Origin: Azorinus chamasolen
Taxonomy: Eukaryota; Mollusca; Bivalvia; Cardiida; Solecurtidae
DNA length: 64,000 bases
Assembly: GCA_963576725.1 (NCBI GenBank)
Contig: OY755252.1
Location: forward strand, 43,563,552-43,627,551
Reading direction: 5' to 3'
Below, in pieces: positions 38,745-49,740 of this stretch. Position 1 is the first letter of the stretch. Each line of letters begins with the position of its first letter. The position numbers and the translations under genes are program-made. The notes below the pieces were generated by a model, which was given only the letters and a program-made list of their open reading frames with translations, had not been told where the DNA came from and searched no databases.

Positions 38745-41180
38745 ATGTCGCATAGTAATTCTGATGATATATACGCAACATAAAGATCCAGGAGAGCTAT
38801 AAGTACCGTGGCCCCACTGCCTGATATAGAACCAAAATAGTCAAATGCCGTACATACATGTAGTACTCTGGCCCCATTGCCTGATATAGAACTTAGACAG
38901 CCATATGCCGTACATATATAGTACTCCGGCTCCATTGCCTGATATAGAACTTAGACAGACAAATGCCGTACATATATAGTACTCCGGCTCCATTGCCTGA
39001 TATAGAACTTAGACAGCCATATGCCGTACATAGTACTCTGATTACAATGCCCGATATAGAATTAATAGAGCTAAATGCCATATATAGTACTCCGAACCCA
39101 CTGCCTGTTATGGAACTAAGACAGTCGTACATGTCGTATATAGTACTCTAGACACAGTGTCTGATATAGAATTAAGAGAGACAAATACCGTTTATAGTAC
39201 ACTGGGTCCACTACCTGATATGTAACTAAGAGAGCCAAATGCCGTACATAGTATTCTTGGCCCAATGCCTGATATAGAACTAAGAGAGTTAAATGCATAT
39301 TCAGTACTCTGGGCCCATTACCCGATATAGAACTAAGAGAGACAAATGCCGTACCTAGTACGCTGGGCCCAATGCCTGATATAGGACTAAGAGAGTTAAA
39401 TGCATATTTAGTACTCTGGGTCCACTGCCTGATGTAGAACTAAGAGAGACAAATGCTGTACCTAGTACTCTGGGCCCACTGCCTGATATAGAACTAAGAG
39501 AGCAAAATGCCATATATAATACTCTGAATACATTGACTGATATAGAACTAAGAGAGCCGAATGCCGTACATAGTACTCTGGAGTCTGGACACAGTGTCTG
39601 ATATATAACTAAGACAGCCATATGTCGTATAGTACTCCGGGCACACTGTCTGATATAGAACTAAGAGAGACAAATGCCCTATATAGTACGCTTGGCCCAC
39701 AGTCTGATACATAACTAAGAGCGCCAAATGCCACATATAATACTCTAAATACAATTAATGATATATAGCTAAGAGAGCTAAATACCATATATAATACTCT
39801 AAGTACAATGACTGATATAGAACTAAGAGAGCTAAATACCATATATAATACTCTAAGTACAATGACTGATATAGAACTAAGAGAGCTAAATACCATATAT
39901 AATACTCTAAGTACAATGACTGATATAGAACTAAGAGAGCTAAATACCATATATAATACTCTAAGTACAATGACTGATATAGAACTAAGAGAGCTAAATA
40001 CCATATATAATACTCTAAGTACAATGACTGATATAGAACTAAGACAGCCAAATGCCGTACATAGTACTCTGGAGTCTGGACACAGTGTCTGATATATATA
40101 ACTAAGACAGCCATATGTCGTACATGTATATAGTACACTGGGCACACTGTCTGGTATACAACTAAGAGAGTCAAATGCCATATATAGTACACTGTGCACA
40201 TTGCCTGATATGGAACTAAGAGGGCTAAATGCCATATATAGTACACTGGGTCCACAGCCTGATATAGAATTAAGAGAGTCAAATGGTGTGTATGGTACCC
40301 TGTGTCCAATGCCTGATATAGAACTTAGGGAGCAACGTGCCGAATATAGTACTCTGGGTCCAATGGCCGATATAGAAGCACGGGTGCCATGTGAAACGTG
40401 CTACCCTATGTCCAATGTTCGAGACATAAACTAAAACAGACACCTGTCACATAAATTATAAAACCCTAGGTTCATTTTCCGATACATTGTATACAAACAA
40501 AGGAGACATGCGTTACATAAATACCCAATGTTAAAATGTGCGATGTATAAACTAAGAGGGCAATGTGTTACATTATAATACCCAATGTTCAATGTGCGAT
40601 ATATAAACTAAGAGGACAATGTGTTATATTATAATACCCAATGTTCAATGTGCGATGTATAAACTAGAGGACAATGTGTTACATTATAATACCCAATGTT
40701 CAATGTGCGATATATAAACTAAGAAGGCAATGTGTTACATTATAATACCCAATGTTCAATGTGCGATATATAAACTAAGAGGACAATGTGTTACATTATA
40801 ATAACCAATGTTCAATGTGCGATATATAAACTAAGAGGGCAGTGTGTTACATTATAATATCCATATAATATGTCTGATATATAAACAAAGTGGTCATGTT
40901 TCACACATAATACCCTAGGTCCAATGTCAAGTATATAATCTACGGGAGCCATGTGTCACATATAATACTCTATATCCAATGTCTGATATATAAACTTATA
41001 GGGATCTATGTGTCACATAAAATACCCTATTTCCAATATCCGATATATAAACTAAGAGAGCTATGTGCCGTATAGGGAACAATATGCCGTATATACATGT
41101 AATACCCGGGGTCCAATGAAAGACATAGAACTAAGAGAACCATACTTCGCATATGATACACTGAGTCCAATGTCCGATAT
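38745..41180. repeat. 54-57-bp satellite array, about 40 units
   Basis: Core words CTGATATAGAACTAAGAGAG and GTACATAGTACTCTGG recur every 54 bases to about 40430. Units with GCGATATATAAACTAAGAGG then recur every 56 bases to about 40870, followed by weaker copies. Five consecutive units at 39770-40040 are almost identical, so that block was copied recently. The 54-base period is divisible by three. This explains long open frames on both strands with an 18-residue period; they are not genes. Confidence 0.97.
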
Positions 41181-41554
41181 GAAGCAAGGGCAGACCCAGA
41201 TCAGAGCGCTCGTGATTTTGCCATCTGAGGAGGATATGCATTGTTTTCTATATGATTCAATGTCAAGGTATTCACCAACATGTATTTCTTTGCAGGAGCC
41301 CGTATAGATGGTACATAGACCGTTTAAAACTTTCAGTTGGACGAATTTAACATATTTTGTATGCAAGCCAGACGAATTTAAAACACGATCACAGCGTTGA
41401 ATAATTTGGATTTCGATTTGCTTTATCTTAATCCAAACTGTGTAAAAGAATGCCATCAACATACCCATTGTGCAGCAAGGGTTACATAATTAAGCCGACG
41501 TCATTTCTGTAACCGACGACACTGCCAAATCATCAATAGGGCCTGTATGGCGGG
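41181..41554. other. No gene; hairpin scrap at left
   Basis: AGGGCAGACCCAGATCAGAG at 41187 is a lone P2-type arm. The 135-codon minus frame here overlaps satellite sequence and has no recognised domain. Confidence 0.35.
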
Positions 41555-41730
41555 GGTGGGTAGAACCTCTCAATAGCCACCCTCTTAATGAGTGAATAAA
41601 GCAGGTTTTTGCCTAATGCAGGGTGACAGTAATACAGAACGCTACTATGTCTGAGAGCTTTCTGCATTATTGTCGTCCAACATTAAGCTACAGCCCATTG
41701 TTTCTGACCCAGAATTAGATCTATTTTGTG
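41555..41730. mobile_element. T3 MITE
   Basis: GTAGAACCTCTCAATAGCC at the left; hairpin TGCCTAATGCAGGGTGACAG with a damaged GCTACTATG tip; right interior GACCCAGAATTAGATC. Confidence 0.7.
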
Positions 41731-41929
41731 TTCACGTGGGAGTATTTCAATCATATATGTAAGGACATTGACAATGAAATAGGAAACCAGTAGCTTTGGA
41801 TGTAATTTTGCAGACGGAATGCTCAATGCTATACACTACCGATACAATGCACCTATTCAAAACCCTCTAGCGTAAAACGAAAGGTATTCTGTTCATTCGG
41901 TGAGACCTCAATGCAACTCGTATCATGTT

Positions 41930-42040
41930 AAGCGCGATCTGGCTTGCATATGTAAACAGCGTGGATCCAGATGAGACGCAGATTCAAGCTGTTTGACACA
42001 CGGGCAACAGTTCCTAAAACACTTGTACGAATCAGAAGTA
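41930..42040. mobile_element. P1b remnant, reversed, tip deleted
   Basis: GTAAACAGCGTGGATCCAG joins GATTCAAGCTGTTTGACAC directly, so the central GCCGAG palindrome is gone. CAGTTCCTAAAACACTTGTA is the P1b lead-in reversed. Confidence 0.65.
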
Positions 42041-42042
42041 AG

Positions 42043-42257
42043 TTAACCATTTCGCTGCCAATGACGGATATGTGATTACCTATGCAAACAGTTTGGATCC
42101 AGATGAGACGCCGAGTAACTCGGCGTCTCATCAGGATCCAAACTGTTTGTTACTGTTACTATGTTTTTGAAACAAAAATGAAGAAAATGAAAAGAATGAG
42201 AATTTGTAGCAGACGACAAAGTTAGCAGACGACATAGTTTGGCAGCGAAAGGGTTAA
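42043..42257. mobile_element. P1 MITE, complete 215-bp reference copy
   Basis: TTAACCATTTCGCTGCCA and TTTGGCAGCGAAAGGGTTAA termini. Hairpin GCAAACAGTTTGGATCCAG around GACGCCGAGTAACTCGGCGTC, perfect apart from the A:A mismatch. The right flank has GCAGACGACAAAG and GCAGACGACATAG. Confidence 0.94.
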
Positions 42258-42444
42258 CAGATCAGAGAGCTCCTGACTGAGCCGTCTGATCAGGGTCTGC
42301 TCTGCTGTATAAGCAATGACATAGGTCTGGTTATGCACTTTCTACCGTGTTAAAATATTCCCTGGTTCATAATACCGCTGTTTAACACATTAAATATTCA
42401 TAGAAATTATTGCGTACATGCATATTCATGAGATAAACAGTTAA
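42258..42444. mobile_element. P2 MITE, right portion
   Basis: CAGATCAGAGAGCTCC, GAGCCGTCTGATCAGGG and GTACATGCATATTCATGAG. The P2 left end is replaced by the P1 element that precedes it. Confidence 0.75.
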
Positions 42445-42467
42445 ATGCAATGTGACTGCGAGTTTTA

Positions 42468-42575
42468 CATACAGAAAAGCCTTTCTAAACCGGATGTTAA
42501 ATTTGGCATACATATCGATCTTCGAGACAGTTGTTTCCAGGAGCCCTTTGATATGGGTCTACGCTGTTTGTAAAT
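42468..42575. mobile_element. T2 left half fused to a P2b right arm
   Basis: ACAGAAAAGCCTTTCTAAAC and CGATCTTCGAGACAG are T2. At the base of its hairpin the text becomes CCAGGAGCCCTTTGATATGG and GTCTACGCTGTTTG of P2. Confidence 0.7.
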
Positions 42576-42719
42576 GCCTTATATACATGTACTCGATTCA
42601 GTCACATTATGACATTGTGTTAAATTGGTCTTCTGATAAAGGTCTATTATGTTTGTTGATCTTCTATATTGAGATAATTTTTATAACAGTGTATTAACCA
42701 GGTCTGTGCAATAAATACG

Positions 42720-43759
42720 GACACGGCAACCAGTCTAGATACAGACCAGGGCACTTCAGAAGGAGTGCTCTGACACGGCAACCAGTCTAGATACAGACCA
42801 GGACACTACTGAAGGATTGCTCTGATCAGGCAACCAGTTCAGATACATACCAGGGCACTACTGAAGGATTGCTCTGACACGGCAGCCAGTCTAGATACAG
42901 ACCAGTGCACTACTGAAGGAGTGCTCTGACACGGCAACCAGTCTAGATACAGACCAGTGCATTACTGAAGGAGTGCTCTGACACGGCAACCAGTCTATAT
43001 ACAGACCAGGGCACTACGGAAGGAGTGCTCTGACACGGCAATCAGTCTATATACAGACCAGGACACTACTGAAGGAGTGATCTGACACGGCAACCAGTCT
43101 ATATACAGACCAGGGCACTACGGAAGGAGTGCTCTGACACTGCAACCAGTCTAGATACAGACCAGGGCATTACTGAAGGAGTGTTCTGACACGGCAACCA
43201 GTCTAGATACAGACCAGGGCACTACTAAAGGAGTGCTCTGACACGGCAATCAGTCTAGATACAGACCAGGACACTACTGAAAGAGAGCTCTGACACGGTA
43301 ACCAGTACAGATACAGACCTGGACACTACTGAATGAGAGCTCTTACACTGCAACCAGTCTATATACAGACCAGGACTCTACTGAAGGATAGCTCTGACAC
43401 TGCAACCAGTCTAGATACAGACCAGGGCACTACTGAAGGATTGCTCTGATCAGGCAACCAGTTCAGATACATACCAGGGCACTACTGAAGGAGTGCTCTG
43501 ACACGGCAGCCAGTCTAGATACAGACCAGTGCACTACTGAAGGAGTGCTCTGACACGTCAACCAGTCTAGATACAGACCAGGACACTACTGAAGGAGTGC
43601 TCTGACACGGCAACCAGTCTAGATACAGACCAGGGCACTACTGAAGGAGTGCTCTGACACGGCAACCAGTCTAGATACAGACCAGGGCACTACTGAAGGA
43701 TTGCTCTGACACGGCAACCAGTCTAGATACAGACCAAGGCACTACTGAATGAGTGCTCT
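42720..43759. repeat. 52-bp minisatellite, exactly 20 units
   Basis: Unit GACACGGCAACCAGTCTAG, ATACAGACCAGGGCACTACT, GAAGGAGTGCTCT. It spans 1040 bases with no length change. GGGCACT and AGTGCTCT form an inverted pair in each unit, and a few units read CTCTGATCAGGCAACC, as in P2-type arms. The array stops directly at a P2b hairpin element. Confidence 0.97.
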
Positions 43760-43762
43760 GAC

Positions 43763-43870
43763 CATAAGCAAACAGAGCAGACCCTGATCAGACGGCTCCT
43801 ATAGGAGCCGTCTGATCTGGGTCTTATCTGTTGCAGATGTGTAAAATGCGCTTACATAAGAGAAAGGGTG
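43763..43870. mobile_element. P2b hairpin and right flank
   Basis: GCAAACAGAGCAGACCCTG with tip GACGGCTCCTATAGGAGCCGTC, T:T mismatch, then TGCGCTTACATAAGAGAAAGGG. The left part is replaced by the 52-bp array. Confidence 0.82.
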
Positions 43871-44095
43871 TACTATGTTATTGTATTTAGTCAGCCCTAT
43901 CTAAAAGGCATTATATCTTCAATTCATTTACAGAAATGCAACAGATATGGAACACTATGGATTCTAGATAACGAGACGTCGAGTTACTCGGTGTCTCATC
44001 TGTGCCCAAACTGTTTTTCAATGTAATGGAAAACATCGGAAACGTCGATACATTAACATGAAGTGTTCGTAGTTACATGTGATTATTAGTAAGAT
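43871..44095. other. P1 remnant
   Basis: GATTCTAGATAACGAGACGT, CGAGTTACTCGG and TGCCCAAACTGTTTTTC near 43960-44022 are a decayed P1 hairpin. Confidence 0.5.
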
Positions 44096-44298
44096 ACATG
44101 TATTTCCACATACTGGCACATTTCTATAGACAAACAACAATCTGATCCCATTTCAAGTACTTCTAAAACGCTTTCATTCTAGACACATGGTATTTACGGT
44201 ATATTTCCACATCCTGGCACTTTTCTATAGACAAACAACAATCCCATTTCAAGTACTTCTAAAACGCTTTCATTCTAGACACACTGTATTTACGGTGA
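44096..44298. repeat. Tandem duplication of about 103 bp
   Basis: TATTTCCACATACTGGCACA, CTATAGACAAACAACAATC and GCTTTCATTCTAGACACA occur twice with few changes. Confidence 0.9.
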
Positions 44299-44386
44299 TT
44301 GCTCTGGCTCGTTTATGGGTATCTATGCCTAAATAATATTTGTCTTGGAACATGAAACTTGTCTGGACGCAAAATAGCTTTATGTT

Positions 44387-44390
<4 letters not shown>

Positions 44391-44421
<31 letters not shown>

Positions 44422-44661
44422 GGGGAAGAGACAGAGACATAGACAGAAACAGACAGATAGAGAGAGACAGAGAGAGAGACAGAGACACACTCACACACAC
44501 ACAAAGAGACACACAGAGAGAGACACACACAGAGGGACAGACAGACAGACAGAGACAGAGACAGACAGACAGACAGAGACGGGTAGACACACACACAACC
44601 AGAGAGATATACGGTCAAAGAAACAGTCAGACTGACAGACAAACAAACAGACAGACAGAGA
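44391..44661. repeat. ACAG/AG microsatellite
   Basis: GACAGACAGACAGACA runs mixed with GAGAGACAGAGA and ACACACAC. Open frames across it are low complexity. Confidence 0.97.
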
Positions 44662-45171
44662 ATAACTCGGCATCTTGCCAAATATATCCCATTTTCAGTA
44701 AGGCCTGAAAAACTTGAAATAATCGGAAGCAGATTGGAATATGTGCAGACATCGAGGTTACACAGATAGTTCTATAATGATTTAACGCTTTAGATAACGC
44801 TTTCGGTGATGGCACTAGTGGTTTATTAAAATATTATATCTCACTTTTATTTGAAATTCTAAATCCTCATGGCCAAATATACAACCAATAACGATAGTAC
44901 GTGACAGTGAAATAACTAAGTAACATTAGAATGTCAACTAGTCATGAGGTCATAATCATGTCAGCCAATCATATTGTCGGAATGACACCTGGCTAAGAGA
45001 CAGAAACACATCAGAGGTCATTTATGTTCGACAATGACGTCACGAAGGGTTGAGCTACACAACGTTGCTTCAGATAACACAAGATAACGTAACTCGACGT
45101 CGTGGAACTGTTTGACACAATGATTATAGAAATGGGAGAGCATGTTCTATTGACAAACACCGGACCTCCAG
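44662..45171. other. No gene recognised
   Basis: No hairpin, exon or repeat could be supported. Confidence 0.3.
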
Positions 45172-45309
45172 GTTATAAAACTTTTTGCTTGAGTCTGATA
45201 TCATTCTCAAGCATCTGATTGGTCAGATTCTGAGCTTGCATAGAAGCTGACCAATCAGATACTTGATAATGATCTCAGACTCAGATTCAGAAGTTTTATA
45301 ACCTTTAGC
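45172..45309. mobile_element. Short inverted-repeat element
   Basis: GGTTATAAAACTTTTTGC, ATCATTCTCAAGCATCTGAT and TGGTCAG are mirrored by CTGACCAATCAGATACTTG and AGAAGTTTTATAACC, giving arms of about 55-60 bases with a 22-base spacer. No sibling is seen here. Confidence 0.8.
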
Positions 45310-45333
45310 TCTGCTCAGCATACATTTTTTATC

Positions 45334-45560
45334 ACCCCTTACCTCTAGAATATGTATATAAGAAATAATGTGTCAATATCAATTAGCTGGATTTTATAAT
45401 GGCACCCTGAACAATGCCATTTTTATCATGGTAGAACATGTAGAATTAGATCTTTATTATTTCATAAACAAACAGACAGACCCTGATCAGACGGCTTCTG
45501 ATCTGTGTCTACTCTGTTTGCACATGCGTCAGCTGAGTAGCTATGAGGCAAGGGATTAAT
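45334..45560. mobile_element. P2 MITE, reversed, short hairpin
   Basis: ACCCCTTACCTCTAGAATAT and GAGGCAAGGGATTAA ends; AAACAGACAGACCCTG joins GCTTCTGATCTGTGTCTAC, so the tip CCTATAGG is lost. Confidence 0.75.
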
Positions 45561-45594
45561 ATATAATATAATTTTGTCAAATCTCTCTTCAGAT

Positions 45595-45780
45595 TAACTC
45601 TTTCGCTGCCACTTATTGGCCTTCGATTCAGTTTTCACTGTTAGAGTTTCTTCCAATAATGTTCACGAATACCAGAGCTACAGATAAACGTGACTACCCA
45701 AATACTAAAATCGTCATTTCTCCACCAAACCGTATACTGTGACCACACTTCGAATCGTCTCGGAAAATGCTTAAATTTAT
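45595..45780. mobile_element. P1 left end and T5 fragment
   Basis: TTAACTCTTTCGCTGCCAC is a P1 terminus. At 45722, ACCAAACCGTATACTGTGAC, CACACTTCGAATCGTC resemble one T5 hairpin arm. Confidence 0.5.
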
Positions 45781-45904
45781 GTGGACCTCTATAAATACAT
45801 TCATAGTATCAAACGCTATTGATCCTAATGGGACACTGGGTATCTGTAGACCCAACGTCTCATATGTATTATAAGATTACAAGATATCCTCCATGACAGT
45901 TACA

Positions 45905-46170
45905 GAATTCAGCCCCTTACTCAAATGAATATAAATGTACATGTAATAAGTAATGGCCGTATTAATATTAATTAGAGTTTTACCATCAATAATTTATATT
46001 ATAAACAATGGAATTTGTATAACGGTGGTAGAATCTAGGCCTATATATTATTAATTCCATAAGCAATGAGAACAAACTCTGGTCAGACGGCTCCTACAGG
46101 GCCCGTCTGATCTGGATCAACTCGGTTTGCAATAGTGCCAAAATGTATTTCCATGTGATAAAGCGACAAG
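45905..46170. mobile_element. P2 MITE, reversed
   Basis: AGCCCCTTACTCAAATGAAT, TTAATATTAATTAGAG and a hairpin GAACAAACTCTGGTCAGACG around GGCTCCTACAGGGCC; T:T mismatch kept. Confidence 0.72.
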
Positions 46171-46394
46171 ACAAACAGACATAAAATAAAAAAAAATACC
46201 TCTTGTCGAGTAAATCCAAAACTGGTATATTCTCATTCAGTATAGCGTACATATTATAAACATCTTTTTTTTTTCATACTATCAATGGTCGTCCAAGGGG
46301 AACGCTTTCCTACTCTTTACACAAAGAAAAAAGGTTAAGTGGGTAACATTAATTTTCGTACTGGATCCTGTCTGCCCAATCTCTGAACTGCTGA

Positions 46395-46545
46395 AATTTT
46401 CACTGATCACCAATTCAATTAAACTTTTAGGAAACTATTCAATAAGTGTCAAAAAGCTGCGGTCCTGGTAAGACAAACAGTTACTCGCCTTCTCATCTGG
46501 ATCCAATCGGTTTACAAATAATTGTCAAGACGCGCTTAGCATGAG
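46395..46545. mobile_element. P1b MITE, partial
   Basis: TTCAATTAAACTTTTAGG, AAACTATTCAATAAGTGTC and an AAACAGTTACTCGCC hairpin. Termini not clear. Confidence 0.65.
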
Positions 46546-46558
46546 AGATTTTCACATA

Positions 46559-46772
46559 TTAACCTTTAGCCTGGTGAGCAAATTATTTTTACAGAATCTT
46601 TCTCCTACTACATTTTCAAATTTCAAGCTATAATCAATTTGTCTACCAAAATGCAATCAGTGTGTCAAACAGTTTGGATCCTGATGAGACGCCGAGCTAC
46701 TCGGTGTCTCATCTGGGTCCAAACTGTTTGCATAGGTATTCACTCACCCGCCCATAGCAGGCTAAAGGTTAG
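46559..46772. mobile_element. P7 MITE, complete 214-bp copy
   Basis: TTAACCTTTAGCCTGGTGAG and AGCAGGCTAAAGGTTAG. Hairpin CAAACAGTTTGGATCCTG around CCGAGCTACTCGG. Closest unexpanded sibling of the array-bearing copy at 19477. Confidence 0.92.
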
Positions 46773-46979
46773 GGAAAATGTGCGACAATGAATGCAGTAT
46801 GGGCCCAGATAAGACACCTTTTAGCTCGACTTGTCGTCACGACTTAAAATAGTTCCCTATCTGACAGCGTTTATGAAGATGGACTTGGATAATCTGTAGC
46901 AGGTGACATTTTTTACGGACGACATAGTCATTCAAAGTGTTTAAAAATCTAGTGACGAACTCGCCCTGTGTAAATTTGA

Positions 46980-47190
46980 GTATCCCCTTCTCCGTCAAGT
47001 ATTGTCGTCTGCAAACTTTATCGTCTGCTTTAACATTCATATTTTAAATTTCTCCCAATAATCTTAAAACACATTTTCAAAGTAACTAACAGTTTGGGTC
47101 CTGATGAAATGCCGAGTTACTCGGCATATCATTTGGATAAAAACTATTTGCAAAGGTCACACAGATTCACCACTGGCAGCGAAAGAGTTA
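46980..47190. mobile_element. P1 MITE
   Basis: ATTGTCGTCTGCAAACTTT and GTCGTCTGCTTTAAC, hairpin CTAACAGTTTGGGTCC around GCCGAGTTACTCGGC, and terminus GGCAGCGAAAGAGTTA. Confidence 0.82.
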
Positions 47191-47296
47191 TACAACATTG
47201 AATATGAATATATTTAATTGAAGTAAAAAAAAATCCACCCGACTAACCCTAAAACTGGGTACATGTACATCGTGTATGCGAATTAATAGGTGTATT

Positions 47297-47387
47297 TAAC
47301 CCTTTGAAAGCGGGTCACGAGTGCACTTACATTTGCAAATAGTGCAGACCCTGGTCAGAGGGTTAAAAGATAGATATATAGATAGAT

Positions 47388-47444
<57 letters not shown>

Positions 47445-47453
47445 GAGAGAGAG
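47297..47453. repeat. P-type scrap followed by a GA microsatellite
   Basis: TTAACCCTTTGAAAGCGGG and GCAAATAGTGCAGACCCTGG (47297-47372) are a left end and arm. GATA and then GAGAGA repeats follow to 47453. Confidence 0.8.
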
Positions 47454-47639
47454 AGTATCCAAACACTCTAGATCCACATCCAGATATCCGACATATTGTT
47501 CATTGTAGTAATGTTAAGCGTTCCGCCTGAAATGGACGTCTGCTTCGCTGTACAAAGACCTTTTTACTCGCAATTTTGTTTTGGGCTAGATCTCTATTCA
47601 TCAAGATAAGAAATTTTTTTATATATCTTATTAATTTTC

Positions 47640-47920
47640 ACCCGTATCGCGGTTTCTTTGCCATATATGGTTGTCTGCGATTATGCTGAAAATTATGGGA
47701 TTTTTGTTTACATTTTCGAACAACATAATCACACAGCGACACACAGCTTGGATCCTATTGAGACCCCTAGTTACTCACCAGTGTCTGATCTGGATCCAAA
47801 TTGTTTGCACAGGAAACACATAGGAATTATTTGCCACTAGCAACTAAAGAGTTGAATAGTTTGGATCCTGATAAGACACCTATAGTTATTCGGCGTCCCA
47901 TCTGGATCCAAAGTGTTTGG
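47640..47920. mobile_element. Two adjacent P1 hairpins
   Basis: CACAGCTTGGATCCTATTG with CCCTAGTTACTCACC, and from 47858 AATAGTTTGGATCCTGATAA with TAGTTATTCGGCGTCC. The left flank has GTTGTCTGCGATTATG. Confidence 0.7.
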
Positions 47921-48029
47921 AATGTTTTGTACATATTCGAGACGAGAACAATAATTCACATGTATGTACAGGTACCTTCACATACATTTAGTAGTTTGAG
48001 TCAACTCAAATAGTCAGCTCGATACGTGG

Positions 48030-48110
48030 ATCTACCTGGATGTTCTTCTGTGCACGAAACAATGCAATTTGTTCCGTGCACAGAAGAACTTCTGGGGTCT
48101 CCTCTACCTG
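48030..48110. repeat. Small hairpin with 21-bp arms
   Basis: GTTCTTCTGTGCACGAAACAA and TTTGTTCCGTGCACAGAAGAAC-type arms (one mismatch) flank five bases. GGATCTACCTGG and CTCCTCTACCTG lie outside. No sibling in the window. Confidence 0.75.
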
Positions 48111-48289
48111 TAATAAGCTGGACGTCGTGATATGACTAAAATGCTGTTAAAACGACGTAAATCCCGATAAAAACAAACCAAAACAAACCTTACCTTGGTA
48201 TATAAAGTATCGCTGGATGTACATTGCATTATTATTATTTTAATGGATGCTGCAAACATAAAAGGTAAGTCTTAAGTTACATCCATGCT

Positions 48290-48412
48290 CGTCTACTTAG
48301 CGCAACATCACTGTAAACTTTGTCGTCTGCTTCAATTTTCATGTTTGAAAATTTCTCCCCTATTCTTGAAAAACATAAAATAACAAACAGTTTTGATCCG
48401 GATAAGATGCCG
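48290..48412. mobile_element. P1 left half
   Basis: ACTTTGTCGTCTGCTTC, ATAACAAACAGTTTTGATCC and GATAAGATGCCGAGG. The sequence breaks exactly at the hairpin centre. Confidence 0.7.
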
Positions 48413-48546
48413 AGGTATAAACATAATTACAAGAAAGAAATAGTGTTTCTTTGAAAAAGGACAGGAGTCCGAAAATTCGAAATAGAGTGCTGTTTTATTT
48501 TTTGCTGTTATATATAGTTTGCAAAGTTAAACTGATATTGCCGATG

Positions 48547-48764
48547 TTAACCCTTGGCTTGGTCAAATAACTGATATTTGCTCAAAAGTCTTATCTGATG
48601 CACTTTGTTTACTTTCTCCCGATTAATTTAAGCTTTTGAGGAACTATTGACCCAGTTGAAAACTGTTTCGATCCTGAAGAGACGCCAAGTTATTCGTCGT
48701 TTCTTCCGGGCCAAAGCTGTTTACAAATAACGACCAAGCTGCGCTAAGCAGGAAAACGGGTTAA
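48547..48764. mobile_element. P1b MITE, complete 218-bp copy
   Basis: TTAACCCTTGGCTTGGTC and GCAGGAAAACGGGTTAA with TTAA ends; lead-in TTTAAGCTTTTGAGGAAC; hairpin AACTGTTTCGATCCTG around GCCAAGTTATTCG. Confidence 0.85.
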
Positions 48765-48777
48765 TTTCAACTATGTA

Positions 48778-48981
48778 CAGTAAAACGTCCCTGAATCGAA
48801 TTATCAATTTGATATAAATACCGATCTTGGAGACAGGTGGCAGCTTAATACAGGGTGAAAGTCATGCAGAAAGCTCCTCTAGGAGCTTTCTGTATGACTT
48901 TCACCCTGCATTAAGCACCCACCTGCCTAAAAGTATCTAAATTCTTCTCTACTAGAATTCCGTTTTAGAGGGGGTTTACTG
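48778..48981. mobile_element. T2 MITE, complete
   Basis: CAGTAAAACGTCCCTGAATC and CGTTTTAGAGGGGGTTTACTG. The hairpin is almost perfect for over 45 bases each side, with tip AAAGCTCCTCTAGGAGCTTT. Confidence 0.9.
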
Positions 48982-49275
48982 CATTCAAATATTGTAAAGT
49001 CTTGTTTAAGCTTTATGACTTTTAAGATTTGCGCTGGGAAAACTTCGACTATTGTAAAGCAATGATTTGCGTATTGCAAATGCATGTTTATGAATTGCAT
49101 GTTTAGCAATGGGTTAATAATTTACCTGATGACTAGTCGTGCAAGACGTAATGATATCATACATCTTTATTCGCTGAATTAGCTGGTTTATGATGGCAAA
49201 TAAGCACACGACGTTGTTGGGTTGTTTTTTTTGCAAGACAATACTTGTAGAATCATATGAGTAAAATGCCATAAG

Positions 49276-49380
49276 TTAACAGCGCATGTCCTTGTCAGGC
49301 GGTTCCTATTGGGACACCCTGATTTGGGTCCAGGTTGTTTGTAAAAGATGAAAATGTGTGTCTATCAGGTGAATGGTTAA
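49276..49380. mobile_element. P2-type MITE, short
   Basis: GTTAACAGCGCATGTCC, GGCGGTTCCTATTGGG, ACCCTGATTTGGGTCC and GGTGAATGGTTAA. Confidence 0.55.
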
Positions 49381-49483
49381 ATATGCATTTCTGAGATGGG
49401 TGACAGTAGATTAGACGAGTATACATGAATAGCTGTCAATACGTTGAATTGCTGGCAATATATGAATACCTGTCATTGAGTTC

Positions 49484-49740
49484 AAATAGCTGGCAATATA
49501 TGAATATCTATCAATGAAGTTGAATAGCTGTCTACTGACAGCTATGAATAGCTGTCAACATGTTGACATAGCTGCCAATATGTGAATATATGTCAATAAG
49601 TTGAATAACTGTCAATATATGAATATCTGGCCGTAGGTTGAATTGTTGTTACCATATGAAGATAATTTTTATGTCAAAGAGTTGAATTGTTGTCAATCTA
49701 TGGATATCTGTCAATGTGTTGACATGTCTGTCCTATATGA
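49484..49740. repeat. Left copy of a 250-bp direct repeat flanking the second LINE
   Basis: AAATAGCTGGCAATATATG to GTCTGTCCTATATGA. It is built from AATAGCTGTCAAT-like subunits of about 26 bases. It matches 54725-54974 almost base for base, apart from a short deletion there. Confidence 0.93.

Noticed and set aside
38745..40440. Long open frames on both strands with an 18-residue period (TMTDIELRELNTIYNTLS)
   Set aside because: They follow from a 54-bp satellite period that is divisible by three. The coding look disappears where the period changes.
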